From assembly GCA_944367045.1 (NCBI GenBank), contig CALVWI010000002.1, positions 1 through 64,000 on the forward strand: DNA of 64,000 bases. Reading direction: 5' to 3'. Each line of letters starts with the position of its first letter. Positions within the stretch are counted from its first letter, which is position 1. The DNA comes from an uncultured Clostridia bacterium (GTDB lineage Bacteria; Bacillota; Clostridia; Christensenellales; Borkfalkiaceae). The translations under genes were made by a program, and so were the position numbers. Shown in pieces: positions 58,589 to 64,000 of this stretch. The notes beneath the pieces are model-generated. The model was not told where the DNA came from, ran no database searches, and saw only the letters and a program-made list of their open reading frames with translations.

Positions 58589-58978
58589 ATGGACGAAAAA
58601 TTTTCCTATACCTATTCCGCCCCCACGCCGAGTGAGCGGGAGGAGATCAACAGCATCCGCAGCGCCTACCTGCCGCGCAAGGAGACCGACCTCGAACGGC
58701 TGCGCGCGCTCGACAGGAAGGTCCATATGCCGCCCAAAGTCATCGCCATCGCGCTCGGCATCTTAGGCCTTCTCCTCTTTGGGCTGGGCATGACCCTCGC
58801 CCTCGAATGGGGGCTGCTCCTTTGGGGCATCGCCGTCGGCGTCGTCGGAGCGGCGGTCATGGGGATCGCCTACCCCGTCCACCGCGCCGTACTCGCCCGC
58901 CGCAAGAAGCGGTACGGCGACGAGATCGTCCGCCTGAGCGACGCGCTCTTAGGCGAGGGGCAGGACGGGCAGAAATAA
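58589..58978 (+). CDS. Small two-helix membrane protein (paralog A)
   Basis: 129 residues. A hydrophilic N-terminus contains YLPRKETDLERLRALDRKV. Two transmembrane helices follow (about 50-70 and 75-97), then a basic cytoplasmic-type segment (HRAVLARRKKRYGDEIVRLSDALL). GGAGG lies six bases before the ATG. It is the third gene of the two-component operon and is clearly related to the product of 59128-59487, especially at both ends of the helices. I recognise no known family. Its place beside a kinase without a sensor loop makes an accessory role possible. Confidence 0.8.
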   Translation: MDEKFSYTYSAPTPSEREEINSIRSAYLPRKETDLERLRALDRKVHMPPKVIAIALGILGLLLFGLGMTLALEWGLLLWGIAVGVVGAAVMGIAYPVHRAVLARRKKRYGDEIVRLSDALLGEGQDGQK

Positions 58979-58989
58979 CGTTTGAACAT

Positions 58990-59019
58990 AAAAAGGACCG
59001 TGGATATACGGTCCTTTTT
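58990..59019 (+). terminator. Terminator of the two-component operon
   Basis: AAAAAGGACCGT pairs with ACGGTCCTTTTT, giving a twelve-pair stem ending in five T. Confidence 0.85.
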
Positions 59020-59021
59020 GC

Positions 59022-59059
59022 TTACAAAAATCTTACCTTCGGTTACAAAATCCTTACAA
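59022..59059 (+). promoter_or_regulatory. Response-regulator boxes upstream of the transporter operon
   Basis: TTACA-type sites at 59022, 59033, 59043 and 59054 (10-11 bp steps). The 17-mer TTACAAAATCCTTACAA (59043-59059) is identical to that at 56726-56742 and lies 47 bp from the -10 box, against 46 bp there. Confidence 0.75.
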
Positions 59060-59089
59060 GTTCCAAAAGAAAGCCAAACATCGGCGGAG

Positions 59090-59095
59090 TAAAAT
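59090..59095 (+). promoter_or_regulatory. -10 box of the transporter operon
   Basis: TAAAAT without a recognisable -35 box (AAGAAA at 17 bp), as expected for an activator-dependent promoter. Confidence 0.55.
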
Positions 59096-59127
59096 GAGGG
59101 CACAAAATCAAGAAGGAGATGACTTCT

Positions 59128-59487
59128 ATGAATACTCAGACCCAACAGACCTATGCCGAGAAACTGCGCGCGCAGTATCTTCCGCGCGAGGAGAACAAGC
59201 TCGAAACGCTCCGCAGACTGGACAAAAAGGTGAAGCGCCCCGCCAAGGTGTTCTCCTACATCTTCGGCACGGTGAGCGCGCTTGTCCTCGGCGCGGGCAT
59301 GTGCCTTGCGATGGAGGTCATCGGCGCATCGGTGCCCGTTCTCATGCCCGTCGGCATCGCCGTGGGGTGCGTCGGCATCGCGCTGTGCATCGCCAATTAC
59401 TTCATCTATAAGGGCATTCTGAGATCGCGGAAGAAGAAGTACGGCGCCGAGGTGCTCGCCCTCTCCGACGAACTCCTCAACGCATAG
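59128..59487 (+). CDS. Small two-helix membrane protein (paralog B)
   Basis: 119 residues. Same layout as the 58589-58978 product: YLPREENKLETLRRLDKKV, two transmembrane helices (about 42-64 and 70-92), then RSRKKKYGAEVLALSDELL. The ATG at 59128 is nine bases after AAGGAG; the ATG at 59119 touches the ribosome binding site and is unlikely. It opens the transporter operon, ten bases before the first ABC ATPase gene. Two related copies under the same putative regulator, one with the kinase and one with the transporter, suggest they are parts of one sensory complex. Function is unknown. Confidence 0.8.
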   Translation: MNTQTQQTYAEKLRAQYLPREENKLETLRRLDKKVKRPAKVFSYIFGTVSALVLGAGMCLAMEVIGASVPVLMPVGIAVGCVGIALCIANYFIYKGILRSRKKKYGAEVLALSDELLNA

Positions 59488-59496
59488 GAGCGCGCC

Positions 59497-60396
59497 ATGA
59501 ATGCCATTGAAATTCGCTCTCTCAAAAAGAGCTTCCGCGGGCTGTATGCCCTGGACGGCCTCGACATGACCGTGCCGCAGGGCGCCATCTACGGCTTTAT
59601 CGGCGAGAACGGCTCTGGCAAGTCGACGACGGAGAAGCTCATCTGCGGGCATCTCGTCCCCGACGGCGGAAGTATCCGTCTCTTCGGGCGGGACTACACC
59701 GACCCCGGCGTACGGGTGCGCGTGGGGGCGCTCATCGAAAATGCGGGGTGCTTTCCCGAGTCCTCCGTGCGCGCCAACCTCATGATGCAGTGCATCAATT
59801 TGGGGATAAAGGACGCCGCGGGAGAAATTGAGCGCGTCCTCAAGATCGTGCGCATGGAAGATGCGGCACATATCAAGTTCAAGAGCTGTTCGCTGGGAAT
59901 GAAGCAGCGCATCGGCATTGCGATGGCGCTCTTGGGCGACCCCGCCCTTCTCATTTTGGACGAGCCCATCAACGGCCTCGATGCGGACGGCATGCGCATC
60001 ATGCGCGAGATCCTCGTCGACATCACCAAGACGTACGGCTGCACGGTGCTCATCTCCTCGCATATCTTGAGCGAACTCGAGAAGATCGCCACGCACTACG
60101 GCATTATCCGCCAGGGGAAGATGCTCCGCGAGCTGACCGCAGCGGACCTCGAAGGGCGCGCCCGCGTCCTCATCTCCGTTAAGACGAGCGACGATGTGCA
60201 GGCGTTCGAGCTGCTCCGCCGCGGCTTTCCCGCCGTCAGATACGAGGACGGGCAGCTCAATGTGTACGGCGAGGAGGATCCGAAGAAGGTGACGGCGTAC
60301 CTCCTCGAAAACGGGCAGGCCGTGCGCGAGGTGAGAAAGAACAAGATCGGGCTCGAGGAGTACTACGTCGAGCTCATGAGCAAAAAGGAGGCATAA
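59497..60396 (+). CDS. ABC transporter ATP-binding protein, BcrA/LanF type (copy 1)
   Basis: 299 residues. Walker A GENGSGKSTT, a Q-loop region without the usual glutamine (ALIENAGCFP), signature SLGMKQRIG in place of LSGGQ, Walker B LLILDEP and H-loop SSH. The C-terminal 80 residues form the extra domain of bacitracin/lantibiotic self-protection ATPases. Its permease partner follows two bases after the stop. About two thirds of residues match copy 2 at 62572-63480. Confidence 0.93.
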   Translation: MNAIEIRSLKKSFRGLYALDGLDMTVPQGAIYGFIGENGSGKSTTEKLICGHLVPDGGSIRLFGRDYTDPGVRVRVGALIENAGCFPESSVRANLMMQCINLGIKDAAGEIERVLKIVRMEDAAHIKFKSCSLGMKQRIGIAMALLGDPALLILDEPINGLDADGMRIMREILVDITKTYGCTVLISSHILSELEKIATHYGIIRQGKMLRELTAADLEGRARVLISVKTSDDVQAFELLRRGFPAVRYEDGQLNVYGEEDPKKVTAYLLENGQAVREVRKNKIGLEEYYVELMSKKEA

Positions 60397-60398
60397 CG

Positions 60399-61211
60399 AT
60401 GGAGCAGACACAGCAGTTGACATTCCCCTCCCCCACACTCTTCAAGCGGCTCAAGGGGATGCTGGGCGTCGATTTTTACAGGCTGTTTCACACGCCCATG
60501 TTCTATATCTTCCTCGTCATCGCCGCCATCATTCCCGCGCTCGTCTCCATGGGGAGCTTTTCGGGGACAGGGCAGGAGGTCGGCAATGCGTGGAACATCA
60601 TCGCCGCAAATTCGCCCCTCTATGTGGTGAATGACATCGGCGAATACGCCAATATGAACATGGTCTTTATCTTCGGCGGCATCATGGTTTCCATCTTTAT
60701 CGGACACGACTACCGCAGCGGGTACGTCAAGCAGCTGTTCACCACTCACCCCAAAAAGCAGGACTACATGATCTCCAAGACGCTCAGCTGCGCCTTTGCG
60801 ATGGCGTGCATGTGCATCACCTACCTCATCGGCGGCGTGGCTTCCGGACTCTTTACGGGCGCTTCCTTTGAAGTGGACGTCGGCTCTCTCGTCTGCGCCA
60901 TTTTGGGAAAGATGATCATGTCGCTCGGCTGGGCGAGCCTCTACACCTTCCTCAATGTGCTCTTCCGCAGGTACTTCGGCATCTCCATCGCCCTCTCCTT
61001 CGTGCTGGGCACAGGCATCGTCATCATCGGCGCGGCGGCGATCCTCGGCAATTCGCCCGTCCTCAACATCTTCCTGTACGGCTCGTCCGTCTATGCCTGC
61101 CTTTCGTCGAGCTTCACCGCCGTGCTCGTCTGCCTTGCCTGTTCGCTCGCATGGACGGTCGTCTACAACCTGCTCGGCTGGCTGGTTTTGCGCAAGAGCG
61201 ACGTCTATTGA
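60399..61211 (+). CDS. ABC-2 type permease (copy 1)
   Basis: 270 residues, six predicted transmembrane helices. The first (MFYIFLVIAAIIPALVSMGSF) is followed by a loop of about 45 residues, then MNMVFIFGGIMVSIFIGHDYRSGYVKQLF, whose cytoplasmic DYRSGYVK segment is typical of BcrB/LanE/LanG-like permeases. It pairs with the ATPase encoded just upstream (two-base gap). Substrates of the family are usually peptide or lipid-active antibiotics; here the substrate is unknown. Confidence 0.9.
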   Translation: MEQTQQLTFPSPTLFKRLKGMLGVDFYRLFHTPMFYIFLVIAAIIPALVSMGSFSGTGQEVGNAWNIIAANSPLYVVNDIGEYANMNMVFIFGGIMVSIFIGHDYRSGYVKQLFTTHPKKQDYMISKTLSCAFAMACMCITYLIGGVASGLFTGASFEVDVGSLVCAILGKMIMSLGWASLYTFLNVLFRRYFGISIALSFVLGTGIVIIGAAAILGNSPVLNIFLYGSSVYACLSSSFTAVLVCLACSLAWTVVYNLLGWLVLRKSDVY

Positions 61212-61219
61212 GGTGAATC

Positions 61220-62575
61220 ATGGCCAATTTCTTCTTACGACTGTTCAACGCCATGGAGCGCAGCAACAGGCGGCAGCTCATTGCAAATTCGGGCTCGGAG
61301 AGCACGGGCGGAAACGAGAAAGTGCGCGCGGGACAGAGCTATTTATACCGCAAAGACGGCATGGAGAGCGAGGTGTTCGAAGTGCGCTTTCATGAGAACG
61401 TCCGCGGCGGGGAGCTCAACCGTGCGCTTTCGGAGGCGCTGAAACGGTACCCCTACCTGAATACACGCCTTGTCGAGCTGGACGGCGATTTCTACATCGT
61501 GCAGGATCCCGTCTCGATGACGGCAAGAAGGAGCGAAAAGCTCCCCTCGCTCGGCGGCATTTCGGACGGGTATCACCTCGTCGACGTCACCTACTTCGGC
61601 AAGAGCGTGTACCTCTCCTTCCATCACGCCCTGTGCGACGGGCGGGGCATCAAGCCCTTCCTTGAAACGCTGCTCTTTTACTACTGCGCGTACCGCTATC
61701 AGAGCAAGGAGCCGGGCGAGGGCATCAGAAAGAGCGATCAGCCCCTTTTGGAGGGCGAGACGGCAGAGCCCTTCGAAAGTGCATACTCTTACGACGCAAG
61801 TAAAACGTTCCCCGCATTTGCGCGCGAGGCGTTCGCGCTTCCCGATAAGGACGAGGGCGACACGCGCTTTGAACTCGTGATGCCGCGGGAGAAGTTCCTC
61901 TCGGCGTGCAAAGGGATCGGCGCGACACCCGCAATTTTTCTTGCAATGTGCATGAGCAAGGGCATCGCCGAGCTCTATCCCGATTTCGAAAAGCCCATCC
62001 ATGCCAATATCGCCGCCGATATGCGCGCCGCGCTCGACGTGCCAAATACCTATAAGAACTGCGTCAGGACGCTCGTCCTGCCCTACGACAGGCAATTTGC
62101 GGCAAAGCCCGCAACTGAGCAGGCGGAGGAATACCGCGCGCTTCTGAACGCCCAGCGCGACCGCGACTGCTGCCGCAAGGCGGCAAACGAGATGCTGTCT
62201 CTCTTCGAAAAACTCGACTCCCTTCCCTCCTACGAACAAAAGCAGGCGATGATGTCCTTCTTCGAGGGCATGAAGCTCGATACCTATGTCATCAGTTATG
62301 TCGGCGATATGGTGCTCGGGGAAAACGCAAGGCATATCGAAAGCATCCACCTCTACAATTCGGGAGCGCTCGGGCTGGGGCTCAATGCCGTCTGCTGCGG
62401 CGATAAGTTCATCCTCGACTTCAAGCAGAGCTTTTCGTCGGCAAGCTATGTGAATGCCTTTGAAACACAGCTCGACGCATACGGCATCCCCCACCGGACG
62501 AGCGGCGCGATCGGCTTTTCCACGCCCTCAGACTCCCTCATGCGTCGAGGAAAATCACAAGGAGCAAGCATATGA
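61220..62575 (+). CDS. Stand-alone condensation-fold acyltransferase-like protein
   Basis: 451 residues. FHHALCDGRG carries the catalytic pattern HHxxxDG (H135, H136, D140, G141) of the chloramphenicol-acetyltransferase-like superfamily: NRPS condensation domains, alcohol acetyltransferases and wax-ester synthases. Supporting features are the early segment ELNRALSEALKRYPYLNTRLVE and a C-terminal half with IHANIAADMRAAL and YNSGALGLGLNAV. There is no carrier-protein, adenylation or transmembrane domain. It starts eight bases after the permease stop and overlaps the next ATPase (ATGA), so it is an integral member of the transporter operon. It may acylate a peptide, lipid or alcohol; no substrate is visible. 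Confidence 0.8.
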   Translation: MANFFLRLFNAMERSNRRQLIANSGSESTGGNEKVRAGQSYLYRKDGMESEVFEVRFHENVRGGELNRALSEALKRYPYLNTRLVELDGDFYIVQDPVSMTARRSEKLPSLGGISDGYHLVDVTYFGKSVYLSFHHALCDGRGIKPFLETLLFYYCAYRYQSKEPGEGIRKSDQPLLEGETAEPFESAYSYDASKTFPAFAREAFALPDKDEGDTRFELVMPREKFLSACKGIGATPAIFLAMCMSKGIAELYPDFEKPIHANIAADMRAALDVPNTYKNCVRTLVLPYDRQFAAKPATEQAEEYRALLNAQRDRDCCRKAANEMLSLFEKLDSLPSYEQKQAMMSFFEGMKLDTYVISYVGDMVLGENARHIESIHLYNSGALGLGLNAVCCGDKFILDFKQSFSSASYVNAFETQLDAYGIPHRTSGAIGFSTPSDSLMRRGKSQGASI

Positions 62576-63480
62576 ACGCGATCGAGATCAGAAATTTAAG
62601 CAAACACTTCGGCGCAAAGCAGGCGCTTGCAGGCCTCGACATGACCGTGCCGCAGGGCGCCATCTACGGTTTCATCGGCGAGAACGGCAGCGGCAAATCG
62701 ACGACCGAAAAGATCATCTGCGGGCTGCTCCTTCCGAGCGGCGGCAGCGTCAAGCTGTTCGGCAAAGACTACACGGACGGCGACGTGCGCGCGAAAATCG
62801 GCGTGCTCATCGAACAGCCCGGGTGCTTTCCCAACTATTCCGTCTGGAACAATCTTCTCTTGCAGGCGGCAAACCTCGGCATCCAAAACGCCGAGGAGGA
62901 AGTGCGCAAGGTGCTCAAAATCGTGCGCATGGAGGGCTCGGCGTCCAACAAGTTCAAGAACTGCTCGCTCGGCATGAAGCAGCGCATCGGCATTGCGATG
63001 GCGCTCTTGGGCGACCCTGCTCTTCTCGTTTTGGACGAGCCCATCAACGGCCTCGATGCCGACGGCATGCGCATCATGCGCGAAGTGCTCGTCGACATCA
63101 CCCGAAATCAGGGGCGCACTGTGCTCATCTCCTCGCACATCTTGAGCGAGCTGGAAAAGATCGCCACGCACTACGGCATCATCCGCGGCGGGAAGATGAT
63201 CCGCGAGATGACCGCCGAGGAACTCGACGCCGACTGTCCCGTCTTTATCGCCCTGCGCGCCGAGAACATGGAGCTTGCCGAGACCCTCCTTCGCCGCCGC
63301 TTTCTGCGCGTCGAGAAGGACGAGGAGCGCGGGCTCCTGCGCGTCTATGACAGAGTGCCGCCCGAGGACGCTGCGCGCTATCTCTATGAACTCGGCGTGA
63401 CCGTCTCCGAGATCTTCACGCAGAAGATAAGTTTGGAAGAATACTACACGAGCCTGATGCACGGGGAGGTGCGCGCATGA
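62572..63480 (+). CDS. ABC transporter ATP-binding protein, BcrA/LanF type (copy 2)
   Basis: 302 residues. Walker A GENGSGKSTT, signature SLGMKQRIG, Walker B LLVLDEP and H-loop SSH, followed by the family-specific C-terminal domain. It is closely related to copy 1; around Walker B the DNA is nearly identical, with almost only silent changes (compare 59900-60025 with 62970-63095). AAGGAG precedes the ATG, which overlaps the upstream stop. The permease partner overlaps its own stop (ATGA). Confidence 0.93.
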   Translation: MNAIEIRNLSKHFGAKQALAGLDMTVPQGAIYGFIGENGSGKSTTEKIICGLLLPSGGSVKLFGKDYTDGDVRAKIGVLIEQPGCFPNYSVWNNLLLQAANLGIQNAEEEVRKVLKIVRMEGSASNKFKNCSLGMKQRIGIAMALLGDPALLVLDEPINGLDADGMRIMREVLVDITRNQGRTVLISSHILSELEKIATHYGIIRGGKMIREMTAEELDADCPVFIALRAENMELAETLLRRRFLRVEKDEERGLLRVYDRVPPEDAARYLYELGVTVSEIFTQKISLEEYYTSLMHGEVRA

Positions 63481-64000
63481 CAAATGCAATGACTTTTGAA
63501 CATCAAACGTTCGGGAAACGGCTCAAGACCATGTGCAAGGTCGACTTCCGCCGCATGTTCACGCAGCCGCTCGTCTATATCATGCTCGGCATCAGCCTTG
63601 TGATGCCCGCGCTCATCCTCATCATGACCACCATGACGGGCGAGGGAGCGGGCGAAAGTGCCGAGATGTTCACCAATGTATGGCAAGCGGTAAGCTCTCT
63701 GAGCGGTGCGGGCGGCGGCATGAGCCTCACTTCCATGTGCAACATGAACCTCATCTACTTCCTTGCGGCGGTCTTGGTGTGCGTATTCGTGGCGGACGAC
63801 TTCAGAAGCGGGTACGCGAAGAATTTGTTCACCGTGCGTGCAGGGAGAGCGGACTATGCGTTCTCGAAATCGCTCGTCGGGTTTGTGTGCGGCGTCGGGA
63901 TGCTCGTGTGCTATTTCGTCGGCGCGATGATCGGCGGAGCGATCGCGGGTCTCCCCTTTGCGATGGAGGGCTTCGGCGTCGGAAACCTTGTCGCCTGCCT
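63477..64000 (+). CDS. ABC-2 type permease (copy 2), truncated by window edge
   Basis: The first 174 codons are present. It resembles copy 1: CKVDFRRMFTQPLVYIMLGISLVMPALILIM, then MNLIYFLAAVLVCVFVADDFRSGYAKNLF, matching the DYRSGYVK segment of the first permease. GGGGAGG lies six bases before the ATG, which overlaps the ATPase stop by four bases. It presumably forms the second exporter with the upstream ATPase. The C-terminal helices lie outside the window. Confidence 0.88.
   Translation, partial: MTNAMTFEHQTFGKRLKTMCKVDFRRMFTQPLVYIMLGISLVMPALILIMTTMTGEGAGESAEMFTNVWQAVSSLSGAGGGMSLTSMCNMNLIYFLAAVLVCVFVADDFRSGYAKNLFTVRAGRADYAFSKSLVGFVCGVGMLVCYFVGAMIGGAIAGLPFAMEGFGVGNLVAC

Noticed and set aside
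59497..61211. Naming the exporter BceAB
   Set aside because: BceB permeases have about 650 residues with ten helices and a large extracellular domain. The permeases here have about 270 residues and fit the BcrB/LanE/LanG type instead.

Overview
The window reads as a chromosomal segment of a GC-rich, spore-forming-lineage Firmicute (Clostridia). The evidence is strong AGGAGG ribosome binding sites, near-consensus TTGACA/TATAAT promoters with 17-bp spacers, a sigma-K-like sigma factor, a T-box leader, type III glutamine synthetase and BcrA-type ABC transporters. The giant MBG-domain surface protein and the GC-rich base composition suggest an uncultured gut Clostridia lineage of the Christensenellales type; that placement is inference, because no rRNA is present.

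Layout. 48-16373 (-) is one gene of about 16.3 kb for a secreted, membrane-anchored repeat protein, preceded by a consensus promoter, a 260-nt structured leader and a G14 homopolymer. 17091-24990 (-) is rpoB-rpoC, with an unusual acidic tail on RpoB. 25325-28656 (+) is an S4-domain RNA-binding protein, ispDF, radA and an acetyltransferase. 28688-34454 (-) is a tightly packed unit: type III glutamine synthetase, dUTPase, TrmB, an iron alcohol dehydrogenase and a glycosyltransferase. 34620-36551 (-) is a GH51 arabinofuranosidase. 36684-40408 (-) is a Na/phosphate symporter followed by a PhoB/PhoR-like pair, behind a run of TTTACA-like boxes. 40621-43377 (-) is feoA, an atypical feoB and a pseudouridine synthase. 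Then come a DUF378 membrane protein, a second membrane-anchored surface protein, an RluA enzyme with a methyltransferase (apparently leaderless), a sigma-K-like factor, aspS, a small lipoprotein, and trpB2 under a tryptophan T-box (43469-53126, all -).

The right end is accessory in character. A butanol-type alcohol dehydrogenase and a TetR regulator (53321-55132, +) lie behind two identical-type palindromic operators exactly 42 bp apart. A MerR regulator and a divergent lipoprotein share an intergenic region in which a perfect palindrome sits in a 19-bp promoter spacer. From 56799 to the window edge (+) there is a two-component system, two related small membrane proteins, two closely related BcrA-type ABC transporters, and, between the transporters, a stand-alone condensation-fold (HHxxxDG) enzyme. 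The promoters of the regulator operon and of the transporter operon carry the same 17-mer at the same distance from the -10 box, so the whole block looks like one self-contained sensing and response system. This is the best candidate here for an undescribed system.
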